This document shows positions 1 through 8,481 of a stretch of DNA of 64,000 nucleotides, piece by piece. The stretch covers positions 1,488,001 to 1,552,000 of the forward strand of contig NZ_CP093384.1 of assembly GCF_022655055.1 (NCBI RefSeq). The letters run 5' to 3'. This DNA is from Vagococcus sp. CY52-2 (GTDB lineage: Bacteria > Bacillota > Bacilli > Lactobacillales > Vagococcaceae). The notes under the pieces are model-generated. The model was not told the origin of the DNA. It made no database searches and worked only from the letters and a program-made list of their open reading frames with translations. Each line of letters opens with the position of its first letter. Position 1 is the stretch's first letter. The translations under genes were made by a program, and so were the position numbers.

Positions 1-645
1 ATAATGTTTAACATCCATCTCATGACGTAACATCTCTGGACTGTTTAATTGTCTTGTTCCTGTAATTAAATTTTTCCAATTCGCATTTTCACCAGCTAAT
101 GCCCAACCAATTAAGTGTGATCGATTAAATAAATACCCACCTTCAATCTTTTTATTTTTCCAACCTGTTGGTGTAACAGACGAAATACTTTCTCTTTTTC
201 CAGTTGGCATTAATGATTGATTTAGCATAGCATTTGCACTTGTTGCTCTATTTAACCCATCTAAATCACCATAAATTTCCCAAGCGCCATTACTCAAAGA
301 TAGCTCTTCATCGCTAAAACTTGGTACATCATCATTAACCTTTATCGTTTGAGTTCCTTCGTATTCTAAGTTTGCCAAATCACTAACTTGATTTTTTAAT
401 TGTGAGGCTTGCTCTTCTTTTTTCTTCTTTTCTATTTCATCCTGTTTTGCTTTTTCTTCTGCTTCTCTTTTAGCTAATTCTTCTTTTTCTTTACTTGATG
501 TATCTACTGTACTTTCTTTTATAACACTTGATGAAACTGATGTATCACTTGTTTCCACTGTTTTATCAGCAACACATCCTCCAAAAGTTATTAACCCTGT
601 CAATAACAGAGCAGATAACGCCCACTTTTTCATTTTCTTCTTCAT
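1..645 (-). CDS. DNA/RNA non-specific endonuclease lipoprotein (partial, 3' end outside window)
   Basis: The reading frame is open from an ATG at 643-645 to the window edge, giving 215 codons without a stop. A good ribosome site (AGGAGG) lies 5 bases upstream. The N-terminus has lysines, a hydrophobic stretch and a lipobox (TFGGC near residue 23), so it should be a secreted, lipid-anchored protein. A low-complexity Ser/Thr/Glu/Lys linker of about 70 residues follows. The distal part contains FNRSHLIGW and NLITGTRQLN, which match the active-site region of NucA/EndA-type nucleases (DRGH-like motif with the catalytic His). The role is likely surface nuclease activity, for nutrient scavenging or DNA uptake; which of these is not shown. 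The C-terminus is missing only because the window ends. Confidence 0.8.
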   Translation of the reverse strand, partial: MKKKMKKWALSALLLTGLITFGGCVADKTVETSDTSVSSSVIKESTVDTSSKEKEELAKREAEEKAKQDEIEKKKKEEQASQLKNQVSDLANLEYEGTQTIKVNDDVPSFSDEELSLSNGAWEIYGDLDGLNRATSANAMLNQSLMPTGKRESISSVTPTGWKNKKIEGGYLFNRSHLIGWALAGENANWKNLITGTRQLNSPEMLRHEMDVKHY

Positions 646-741
646 CTTTTCCTCCTATATTTTCATTCCTATCAACTATCTTATAATAAACTATACACTT
701 TTAGTTAATAGTGGTAAAAATACTTTTTTAAAGTATATTTT

Positions 742-770
742 TTGTTAATCAAGGTAAATCCTTTTAATAA
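742..770 (+). promoter_or_regulatory. putative promoter of the DUF2177/DAK2-DegV/DUF1295 operon
   Basis: TTGTTA (742-747) and TAATAA (765-770) are separated by 17 bases, about 50 bases before the first start codon. The match is to the sigma-A consensus by eye only. Confidence 0.4.
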
Positions 771-818
771 AAATTTTTTTCATGATACTATTTATTTAAT
801 CAGAATGGAGGAGTAATT

Positions 819-1223
819 ATGAATCAGTTTTTAAAATTGTTTGGTATAAGTGCTGTTATCTTTTTAATGTTTGATCTATTTTGGCTATTAGTTGTATCAA
901 AAAATTTGTACCAAACTTTCATAGGAGAGTTACTCGGTGATGTAAAGGTAACTCCCGCTATTATTTTTTATTTTGTCTACCTTGTTGGGGTTGTATTTTT
1001 TGTCCTAATCCCTGGTATTGACAAACAAAGTATTTTCTACACCATTTCTTCTGGGGCTCTATTTGGTTTTATTTGTTATAGTACCTATGATTTAACCAAT
1101 TTAGCCACTATTAAAAATTGGTCAGTAACGATGACAATTATTGACTTAGTATGGGGAACATCCGTCACTGCTATTACATCAGCAATTGTTTATTTTATTA
1201 ATTTTAATTTTTTGAAGGGGTAA
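819..1223 (+). CDS. DUF2177 family membrane protein
   Basis: A 134-residue, very hydrophobic protein with about four membrane segments (roughly residues 5-27, 45-66, 72-92 and 104-129). A conserved-looking acidic/Trp pattern, FDLFWLL, lies in the first segment and STYDLTNLAT sits between segments 3 and 4. This pattern matches the DUF2177 family, whose biochemical role is not established. The start ATG has GGAGGAG eight bases upstream. It is the first gene of a tight operon: the next start codon is 6 bases after its stop. In other bacteria DUF2177 and DUF1295 genes are often found near lipid-modifying genes, and here they flank a fatty-acid-kinase-like protein, so a membrane-lipid role is a reasonable inference. 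Confidence 0.75.
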   Translation: MNQFLKLFGISAVIFLMFDLFWLLVVSKNLYQTFIGELLGDVKVTPAIIFYFVYLVGVVFFVLIPGIDKQSIFYTISSGALFGFICYSTYDLTNLATIKNWSVTMTIIDLVWGTSVTAITSAIVYFINFNFLKG

Positions 1224-1229
1224 TTTAAT

Positions 1230-3032
1230 TTGGAAGAAGTTGATATTAAAAAGTTAGCTAACAGTATCAAATCAGGTGCTAACTTAGTTATAAAGAATAA
1301 AAATGAATTAAATCGTATTAATGTCTTTCCTGTTGCAGATGGTGATACTGGTAGTAATTTGGCCTTTCTTATGCAATCAATTATGGATAATCTTGTTAGT
1401 TATCACGACACGGTACATTCTCTATTAACTAACGTAGCATCAGCCGCTTTACTTGGAGCTCGTGGTAACTCTGGAATGATTTTAGGACAGTATTTAAATG
1501 CCTTAGCAGAAGATTATGCTCAAAGTGATTTATCAACAGAACAACTCGTTTTTTCTTTTAAAACAGCTCTTGTTAAAGTATATGATTCGTTGCTAGATCC
1601 AAAAGAAGGAACCATACTAACAGTTATCTCCTCTTGGTCTGAAAAACTTGTTGATACTTATAAAAAAACACAATCATTAGAAGAATCTTTATCACAAGCA
1701 CAGATGATAGCAGAAAAAGCCGTTTTAGAGACACAATTTCAAATGACAATTTTTAAAGAAAATAAGTTGGTGGATGCTGGAGCAAAAGGTTTTTATTATT
1801 TTATTACTGGTTTGACTGAAGCCTTCTCTCAAAATTTACCACAAGAGTTGATAGAAGAAACCATCCCTTCTTCTATAACTAACTATCCATCTAACTTGAT
1901 ATCATCTGATCATATCATATCTGAAAAGCCTTCTTATCGATACTGCTCGGAGTTTATTATGACTCAACCAAGTATTTCCGATAAAAAATTGAAAGGTAAA
2001 CTATTAAATAAAGGGGATTCTGTTATTGTTATTGGAAATAAACAACAGTTAAAAGTTCATATACATACTAATAACCCTAAAGACGTTCTATCATTATTAA
2101 ACCACTACGGTCGTATATCTTATCAAAAAATAGATGATATGCTTCTTCAATATGAAGTTAATACCAAACCTGTATCATCTATCGCTATTGTGACAGACTC
2201 TATTGCTGATATACCAAGTGACTTACTATTGAAACACCAAATACATGTCATTCCAATGCCTGTTCAAAGCGAGTCTAATAATTATCTCGATAAATTAAGT
2301 ATTGATTCACAGCTTATTTTTGAAAAGGGTATAAATACGAGTCAATGCAGTACATCGCAACCTACTATTCAATCAATTGATAACCTCCTATCTTTTTTAC
2401 AAGGGAAATATGACCATGTGATTGTTATTACAGTCTCTTCAAAACTCAGTGGTACTTATCAACTAGTCAACCAAAGAATACAAACTAAAAAATTGGCATC
2501 TCAATGGATAACAGTTATTGATTCAAAAGCTAACTCTGTAGCGCAAGGTCTATTAGTTATGAAAGCAGCAGAATTAGTAGAAAAATCCTTGAGCTTTAAT
2601 GACATTATAACTAATCTAAAAGATACCATTCATCGGTTATTTATCTATGTAGCTGTCGCTGATTTATCGCCGATGTTACAGTCTGGTCGAATTCCTTTAT
2701 CTCTTGGAAAAATGGCTCAAAATTGCCACATCTTGCCAATTGTTAGTCTGGATTCATTTGGCGAAGGAAAACTAATGACTCTTTCATTTAGTCAAAAACA
2801 AAGTATTAAAAAAATAGCAAACAAAATAAAAAAACTATTTCGACATCATCAAATTGATCGTTTAGCTATCGCATATGTTTACTCGGAAAATCAAGTTGAA
2901 TTACTAAAATATTATTTAAAAGATTATACTGATAAAATTGACTATTCAGTAGCCAGTTCAACATCTATTGCTATCAGCGCCGGAAAAAATAGTATCGCCA
3001 TTGCAGGTATTTTAAAAAAAGGAGAAAGTTAA
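1230..3032 (+). CDS. DAK2-DegV fusion protein (fatty acid kinase FakA/FakB-like)
   Basis: A 600-residue protein combining two parts that are normally separate polypeptides. Residues 1-195 form a DAK2/DhaL ATP-binding domain with the Mg-binding DGDTGSN (37-43) and GNSG (79-82). Residues 235-305 resemble the FakA middle domain, with Cys239 and His277/His279 at the spacing of the zinc site known in FakA. Residues 317-600 are a DegV/FakB fatty-acid-binding domain with VTDS (321-324), TSQPT (375-379) and SSKLSGTY (403-410). In FakA/FakB systems FakB holds the fatty acid and FakA phosphorylates it to acyl-phosphate, so this protein may do both on one chain. The start is TTG, which is the only start codon well placed after the upstream stop. 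The gene abuts the next with no spacer. Confidence 0.85.
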   Translation: MEEVDIKKLANSIKSGANLVIKNKNELNRINVFPVADGDTGSNLAFLMQSIMDNLVSYHDTVHSLLTNVASAALLGARGNSGMILGQYLNALAEDYAQSDLSTEQLVFSFKTALVKVYDSLLDPKEGTILTVISSWSEKLVDTYKKTQSLEESLSQAQMIAEKAVLETQFQMTIFKENKLVDAGAKGFYYFITGLTEAFSQNLPQELIEETIPSSITNYPSNLISSDHIISEKPSYRYCSEFIMTQPSISDKKLKGKLLNKGDSVIVIGNKQQLKVHIHTNNPKDVLSLLNHYGRISYQKIDDMLLQYEVNTKPVSSIAIVTDSIADIPSDLLLKHQIHVIPMPVQSESNNYLDKLSIDSQLIFEKGINTSQCSTSQPTIQSIDNLLSFLQGKYDHVIVITVSSKLSGTYQLVNQRIQTKKLASQWITVIDSKANSVAQGLLVMKAAELVEKSLSFNDIITNLKDTIHRLFIYVAVADLSPMLQSGRIPLSLGKMAQNCHILPIVSLDSFGEGKLMTLSFSQKQSIKKIANKIKKLFRHHQIDRLAIAYVYSENQVELLKYYLKDYTDKIDYSVASSTSIAISAGKNSIAIAGILKKGES

Positions 3033-3809
3033 ATGTATCTTACAATTATTCTAGCATTATTTGCTTATTTTATTATCTGGTTCATTATATCAACTATTAA
3101 ATCCAACTATTCCTTAGTTGATATTGCTTGGGGGGGAGGATTTGTTGTGGTAGCTTGGGTAGGCTTTTTAATGGCCTCCCCGCATACCATTCAACAGATA
3201 CTTGTTCTACTCTTTGTTACACTTTGGGGAGGTCGTCTTGCTTGGCATTTAGGGTTACGTAATTGGAATGCTCCTGAAGATTATCGATACGTTAAAATCA
3301 AACAACGTTGGGGAAATCAATTTGTTCACTTAAAAGCATTTATCAATGTTTTTCTTCTTCAAGGCCTCTTATTGTTTATTGTTGCACTACCTGTTACACA
3401 TACTTTTACCAATCAACAAGTATATAATACTTTACGTTGGTGGCAAATACTTGGTGTATTCATTTGGATTATTGGATTTTTATTTGAAGTCATTGGAGAT
3501 TATCAATTGACTAAATTTAAAGAAAATCCTAGTAATAAAGGAAAATTATTAACAACTGGACTTTGGTCTATTACTAGACACCCAAATTATTTTGGAGAAG
3601 TCACAAGTTGGTGGGGGATTTTTCTTTTATCTTTATCACATTGGACTAATCTTTGGATTATCATTGGTCCTATTACTATTACCTTTTTAATATTATTTGT
3701 GTCAGGTGTTCCCTTACTAGAAAATAAATATAAAACTAGAAAAGATTTTCAATCTTATGCACAACATACTTCAAAATTCTTTCCTTTTATTGGAAAAAAG
3801 GGATTATAA
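3033..3809 (+). CDS. DUF1295 family membrane protein (steroid 5-alpha-reductase/ICMT-like)
   Basis: A 258-residue integral membrane protein with about six or seven hydrophobic segments. The C-terminal third carries [13 protein letters not shown], the signature of the DUF1295/steroid 5-alpha-reductase superfamily, where the Arg-His-Pro-Asn-Tyr segment binds cofactor. Related proteins reduce or methylate lipid-like substrates; the substrate here is unknown. The ATG directly follows the TAA of the DAK2-DegV gene, so translation is probably coupled, and GGAGAAAG lies inside the upstream gene. This is the last gene of the operon, closed by a strong hairpin at 3821-3859. The membrane-reductase assignment is family knowledge, and the link to fatty-acid activation is inference from the operon. 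Confidence 0.8.
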   Translation: MYLTIILALFAYFIIWFIISTIKSNYSLVDIAWGGGFVVVAWVGFLMASPHTIQQILVLLFVTLWGGRLAWHLGLRNWNAPEDYRYVKIKQRWGNQFVHLKAFINVFLLQGLLLFIVALPVTHTFTNQQVYNTLRWWQILGVFIWIIGFLFEVIGDYQLTKFKENPSNKGKLLTTGLWSITRHPNYFGEVTSWWGIFLLSLSHWTNLWIIIGPITITFLILFVSGVPLLENKYKTRKDFQSYAQHTSKFFPFIGKKGL

Positions 3810-3818
3810 ACTAACATA

Positions 3819-3859
3819 TTAAAACAGCGACACAGTTTGATTCTGCGTCGCTGTTTTTT
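3819..3859. terminator. bidirectional rho-independent terminator
   Basis: AACAGCGACACAG pairs with CTGCGTCGCTGTT around a short loop. A T-run follows on the plus strand and an A-run precedes it, so it can end both the DUF1295 operon (+) and the converging bceB-like gene (-). Confidence 0.85.
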
Positions 3860-3860
3860 C

Positions 3861-5843
3861 TTATACTACTTTTCTCTCAACTAATCGATAATACACTTTA
3901 GATGTTTGAGCATACATCACAAGGTAAATTAGTAAAAAGATTACTACCATAATGATACAAATTATCATAAATAATACTTTATTACTCAATCCAAATAACA
4001 TCAGTAAATTACTCATCAAAGGAAACGCAAAAGCTAAGTGAAGTGTCGCGAGGATAATCGGGAAAAAGAATACCATAATGATTTGCCCTCTAATACTTTG
4101 TTTCACTTCTTGATGACTCATACCAACCTTTTGCATAATATCATAGCGATGTTCATCCTGCATACCTTCTGATATTTGTTTGTAGTAGATGATTAACCCT
4201 GTGGCTAAAGTGAAACTAAGTCCTAAAATCATACCTAAAAATAAGAAACCACCTGTGAAAGCTTGTAATTCTTCTCTGTCAATCGCAGCTGAAGAGAAAC
4301 TGTCAGTTAGTCCCATCTCTTTCAATTTGCTTTTCATCTCTTTAGCATAAGCTAACTGCTTATCACTTTCCCCAGTAAAATTAGCGTATACTGTCGGACT
4401 GATTTCCAAATAATTTGTATAGTCATTTGGTGCCAAAGCCTTTATTGTGTCTTCCATCACTTTTTGATTTGCCACAACAACAAACAACATATTTGAAATA
4501 CCACTTACTCTTGGAATAAATGTAATGTTATCAATAATTTGTTTAACCTTAAATTCTTTGTTACCAAACGACGCTGACTTTCCATCGAATTTACCATTCA
4601 TACTATAAAAAGCAATCTCATTGTCTGATAGTTTGAAATTCGTTTTTTCCAAACGATTGTACTCATCTTGTGTCATAAAGTTTAAAGACTCTGATTTGCT
4701 AAAGTCGTTTAGATTTTTAGCTTCTTTAGATAATAACTGATAATCATTATTGTCTTTTATTACCATTAATCCATCAGATAAATCTGCATGATCAACTTCT
4801 TTTAATGTAACATCATATTTCTTAGCCTCTGACTTAAATAATGATTCCACTTCTTTTACTTTGTCTTGTGGCACAATCAGACTCATATCATATGGATTAC
4901 GATTTTTTATGACATTATCCATTCCAAAAAATAGACTACCTGTTGTGCTAAGTGTTACTAGTACCATCGTACTTAAGATACTGATACTTGCTAACCCAAC
5001 CGCATTTTGCTTCATTCGATACATCATGTTTGAAATCGCAATAAAATGTGTTGGTTGATAATAATATTTTTTACGCCGTTTTAACCCCTTTAAAATCATG
5101 ATACTACTTGTCATAAATAAAGCATACGTTCCAAAAATCACGAGTAAAATCGCAATAAAAAATAAGCTAATTGCTTTTAACGGTGACTCGATAGTGATTG
5201 ACATATAGTACCCTGCACCAATACAAACAATGCCTGATATACCTGATAACCATTTTATTTTTGGTTCTTTTTCTCCTATTTGAGTGCCTTTTAATAATTC
5301 TAAAGGATTGACTAGTTTTAACTGAATCATATTAATCACATAAAGTAATAAAAAGATACCGATGAAAAACAGAATGACATAACCTAAGCTCATGACATTT
5401 AAACTATAGGTAAAACCTTCACCAAATCCTGTCATTTTTTTCAAAATTAAAAAAGATAGTTTTGAAAAAATAATCCCAGTGACTATTCCCATCACTATAG
5501 AAAATAAAGAGACTACAATAGACTCGATAAATAAAATCTTGCCAAGTTCACGTTTTCCCATCCCTAATATATTGTATAACCCTAGTTCTTTTTTTCTTTG
5601 TTTGAGCAAAAAACTATTGGTGTACAATGAAAAAATAGTTGTAAAGATTAAGATGACGATTGAACCAAATCCAAACAATAATTTTGCTGAATCTGCTCCT
5701 GGTAAAGAATTCATTCCATCATTTTTTAATAAAATTTGCATAATTACATTGACGTTGACCAAAAAAATCATCGATAAGATAAATGGTGCATACGCTCGCT
5801 TATTTTTCTTTAAATTTGTTAAGGCTAATTTTAAATAAAACAT
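3861..5843 (-). CDS. BceB-type ABC transporter permease
   Basis: A 660-residue permease with about ten membrane segments and two FtsX-type domains. The large extracellular region between the two halves (roughly residues 310-520) is the hallmark of BceB/VraG/YxdM permeases, which sense and remove cell-wall-active peptide antibiotics from their lipid II-cycle targets. It starts one base after the stop of the ATPase gene, with GGGGAGG seven bases upstream, so the two are translated together. A matching BceRS-type two-component system lies immediately upstream. The likely role is antimicrobial-peptide resistance and flux sensing; the actual peptide cannot be told from sequence. The type assignment is firm and the substrate unknown. 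Confidence 0.9.
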   Translation of the reverse strand: MFYLKLALTNLKKNKRAYAPFILSMIFLVNVNVIMQILLKNDGMNSLPGADSAKLLFGFGSIVILIFTTIFSLYTNSFLLKQRKKELGLYNILGMGKRELGKILFIESIVVSLFSIVMGIVTGIIFSKLSFLILKKMTGFGEGFTYSLNVMSLGYVILFFIGIFLLLYVINMIQLKLVNPLELLKGTQIGEKEPKIKWLSGISGIVCIGAGYYMSITIESPLKAISLFFIAILLVIFGTYALFMTSSIMILKGLKRRKKYYYQPTHFIAISNMMYRMKQNAVGLASISILSTMVLVTLSTTGSLFFGMDNVIKNRNPYDMSLIVPQDKVKEVESLFKSEAKKYDVTLKEVDHADLSDGLMVIKDNNDYQLLSKEAKNLNDFSKSESLNFMTQDEYNRLEKTNFKLSDNEIAFYSMNGKFDGKSASFGNKEFKVKQIIDNITFIPRVSGISNMLFVVVANQKVMEDTIKALAPNDYTNYLEISPTVYANFTGESDKQLAYAKEMKSKLKEMGLTDSFSSAAIDREELQAFTGGFLFLGMILGLSFTLATGLIIYYKQISEGMQDEHRYDIMQKVGMSHQEVKQSIRGQIIMVFFFPIILATLHLAFAFPLMSNLLMLFGLSNKVLFMIICIIMVVIFLLIYLVMYAQTSKVYYRLVERKVV

Positions 5844-5844
5844 C

Positions 5845-6603
5845 TTACGCCTCCCCTGTTAACAAAACTGTCATCGTTTCAGAGATTTGATTTAAAAAAT
5901 CATCGTTGTTTTGTGAGCCACGGTATATTTGATTAAACACTTGACCATCTTTGATAAACAATACTCGGTTCGCATGACTTGCGGCTACCACACTGTGTGT
6001 CACCATAACGATCGTTTGGCCTTGTTTATTAACTTCCTGGAATAACGATAATAATTGAGTTGATGTTTTTGAATCAAGGGCTCCGGTCGGCTCATCCGCC
6101 AGTAAAATATCTGGTTGTGTAATCAACGCTCTTGCGGCAGCCACACGTTGTTGTTGTCCACCAGATAATTCATAAGGATATTTTTCCAACAATTTATTCA
6201 ACCCAAGTTGTGGTGCTAGTTTATCTAATCTAGACATCATCTCTTTAAGGGGTGTTTTAGCTAAAACTAATGGCAATAAAATATTGTCCTGAACCGAAAA
6301 AGTATCTAACAAATTAAACTGTTGGAATACAAATCCCAAGTGTTCTCGCCTAAAAGTAGCTGCTTCTTTTTCTTTAATGTCATTCATGTTTTTACCATTT
6401 AGTAAAATATCACCTGAAGTTGGTCTGTCTAATGTTGCTAATAAATTTAGTAAAGTACTTTTACCTGAACCGGATTCTCCCATTATGGCAACATACTCAC
6501 CAGCTTCCACTGAAAAGTTGATTTGTTTTAAAGCCTCGACTTTTGCTCCTCCTAAGCGTGTATGATATGTTTTTTTGACATTATTGACTTCTAAAATTTT
6601 CAT
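5845..6603 (-). CDS. BceA-type ABC transporter ATP-binding protein
   Basis: A 252-residue ATPase with all nucleotide-binding elements: Walker A GESGSGKST (42-50), signature LSGGQQQR (146-153), Walker B ILLADE (166-171) and the H-loop VTHS (201-204). It belongs to the MacB/LolD-like group that pairs with FtsX-type permeases. It powers the adjacent BceB-like permease. Its ATG has AAAAGGAG at proper spacing. A terminator upstream separates it from the regulator genes, so it should have its own inducible promoter in the 100-base gap, as is usual for BceR targets. Confidence 0.92.
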   Translation of the reverse strand: MKILEVNNVKKTYHTRLGGAKVEALKQINFSVEAGEYVAIMGESGSGKSTLLNLLATLDRPTSGDILLNGKNMNDIKEKEAATFRREHLGFVFQQFNLLDTFSVQDNILLPLVLAKTPLKEMMSRLDKLAPQLGLNKLLEKYPYELSGGQQQRVAAARALITQPDILLADEPTGALDSKTSTQLLSLFQEVNKQGQTIVMVTHSVVAASHANRVLFIKDGQVFNQIYRGSQNNDDFLNQISETMTVLLTGEA

Positions 6604-6678
6604 CTATGTTCTCCTTTTTTCTTGGTTACTTGATAAATCTATCATACAAAACATCGTCATACATGCACACTTACAGAT

Positions 6679-6710
6679 AAAAAACCAAACTTACAACTTA
6701 GTAAGTTTGG
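6679..6710 (-). terminator. terminator after the BceRS-like operon
   Basis: Perfect 10-bp stem CCAAACTTAC/GTAAGTTTGG with a 6-base loop, followed on the minus strand by TTTTTT. It begins directly after the kinase stop codon. Confidence 0.85.
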
Positions 6711-7706
6711 CTAATCATACATGTTTTCAAACTGTGAAAAAGTCATACCGACCACGGTTCCTTTTCCTATTTCTGATGATATTTCTAAGGTTATCCCTAG
6801 GTGATTTGCGATATTTTGACTCATATGAAGTCCTAACCCTGTTGCTTTTTGGTGTCCTCGGCCATTAAATCCTGTATAACCTGATTCAAATATTCGTGGT
6901 AAATCTTGCGATAAAATGCCAATGCCACTGTCCGTGATAGTCAGTGTGTCATTTGTCATGTCAATTTTTATTCCACCGATTTTCGTGTATTTGATACTGT
7001 TAAAGATTAATTGCTCTAAAATAAACAACAACCACTTTTCATCTGTGATAATCTCTTTTTCAAATGGAAACAACTCAACACTCAAATCTTTTTGTATAAA
7101 GAACATGCGGTATTTTTTGATTACTTTTTTGACGACACTTGAGAGTTCTACTTTTTTTAGAACTAAATCATCTTCTAAATTCGTCATTTTTAAATAATGA
7201 AGCATCATAGACAAGTATCCATCAATCGTTGAAATTTCATTTTTTATTTTGGTCGTTGACTCTGGTTCTGTTTCGACCAAAACTTGTAAAGCCGCTAGAG
7301 GTGTCTTTATCTGGTGACTCCAAATAGCATAATAATCCAATAGTAATTGCTGTTCTTTGACTAATTGATGCTCTAAGTGTTGATTCTTGGTACTTACTTT
7401 TTTCAGCAATGCTTGATAATCTTGGTTAAGCATATCGTTACCTATATCAAGTTGTTGATATAGGACGTTATCGACTGATTCTTGTTCGATGATGTCTTGC
7501 AACATATTATGTTCTTTATACATTTTTCTCATATCAACTAATGTCCAAATCACTAAAATGAAGAACACGAACAATAACCCATCCATAAAAGGAGTTAATG
7601 ATAAGTCATATAAAAAGAATGTCGCCAAAAACATGCCACTCATCATAATAAACAATGCATAAATGACCCATTTTTCCTTAATATAATGTTTCAAAAACTG
7701 CATCAT
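6711..7706 (-). CDS. BceS-like sensor histidine kinase
   Basis: A 331-residue kinase. Two membrane helices (about residues 12-32 and 40-58) are joined by a loop of only a few residues, the intramembrane-sensing layout in which the partner permease does the sensing. The phosphoacceptor region is SHQIKTPLAAL with His131. The C-terminal half has N-box (NSIKYT), G1 (DSGIG) and G2 (GLGL) ATP-binding elements. It overlaps the response regulator gene by four bases (ATGA), showing translational coupling. It should respond to transport by the BceAB-like pair encoded just downstream and phosphorylate the regulator. Confidence 0.9.
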   Translation of the reverse strand: MMQFLKHYIKEKWVIYALFIMMSGMFLATFFLYDLSLTPFMDGLLFVFFILVIWTLVDMRKMYKEHNMLQDIIEQESVDNVLYQQLDIGNDMLNQDYQALLKKVSTKNQHLEHQLVKEQQLLLDYYAIWSHQIKTPLAALQVLVETEPESTTKIKNEISTIDGYLSMMLHYLKMTNLEDDLVLKKVELSSVVKKVIKKYRMFFIQKDLSVELFPFEKEIITDEKWLLFILEQLIFNSIKYTKIGGIKIDMTNDTLTITDSGIGILSQDLPRIFESGYTGFNGRGHQKATGLGLHMSQNIANHLGITLEISSEIGKGTVVGMTFSQFENMYD

Positions 7707-8386
7707 CTATCTAACCCATCTAACAAGTAGCCTTTTCCTTTTACTGTTTGAATATGGTCATCAAGTTGAATCACGGATAATTTCTTTCTTAGACGGGTCA
7801 TATTAACTGAGAGTGTGTTGCTACCTATAAAGTCATCACCCTCCCAAAGTTTTTCCATAATCATCTCTTTAGTCACAACTTGATTTTTATATTGAAATAA
7901 TAAAGATAAAATTTTACACTCTGTCGGCGATATATCAACCACCTCATCCTTATATTTTACTCGATTATCTTGAAACAATAATTGATACGCACCATTTTGA
8001 TAAGACGTCACAATTCCAAATTGATAACTTCTTCTAAGCAATGCTTGAATTTTTGCGACTAAAACAGAAAAATCGAATGGTTTTGAAATAAAATCGTCGG
8101 CTCCCATATTCATTGCCATGACCATATTCATATTATCACTGGCTGATGAGAGAAATATAATCGGAATTTCTGAAATCTGTCGTATTTGTTCACACCAATA
8201 AAAGCCATTGTAATATGGCAATGAAATATCCATTAGCACCATATCTGGTTGACAATCTGACATTTCATCTAACACACGTTCAAAATTGTCTACACTAAAA
8301 CACTCATACCCCCACTGAGATAGATGTGTCTTTAAACCTTGACTAATAATCGGATCATCTTCTACAATAAATATTTTGTGATTCAT
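7703..8386 (-). CDS. BceR-like OmpR-family response regulator
   Basis: From the chosen ATG at 8386 it is 227 residues: an N-terminal receiver domain with the acidic pair (EDD, 10-11), phosphorylation site Asp53 (LMDIS) and Lys in FISKPF, then a C-terminal OmpR/PhoB winged helix (residues about 130-225). The frame stays open up to 8419, but the internal ATG is preferred because AAAGGAG lies 7 bases before it and the protein then begins directly at the receiver strand (MNHKIFIVEDD). It probably activates the ABC transporter promoter at about 6610-6680. Confidence 0.9.
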   Translation of the reverse strand: MNHKIFIVEDDPIISQGLKTHLSQWGYECFSVDNFERVLDEMSDCQPDMVLMDISLPYYNGFYWCEQIRQISEIPIIFLSSASDNMNMVMAMNMGADDFISKPFDFSVLVAKIQALLRRSYQFGIVTSYQNGAYQLLFQDNRVKYKDEVVDISPTECKILSLLFQYKNQVVTKEMIMEKLWEGDDFIGSNTLSVNMTRLRKKLSVIQLDDHIQTVKGKGYLLDGLDR

Positions 8387-8481
8387 ATTGAAACTCCTTT
8401 TTAGGATAAAAAAATCCACCTATACTATGTCTATACATAATATAAATGGATTTCACTTGTTTTTCTATGGTTTTATAGCAT

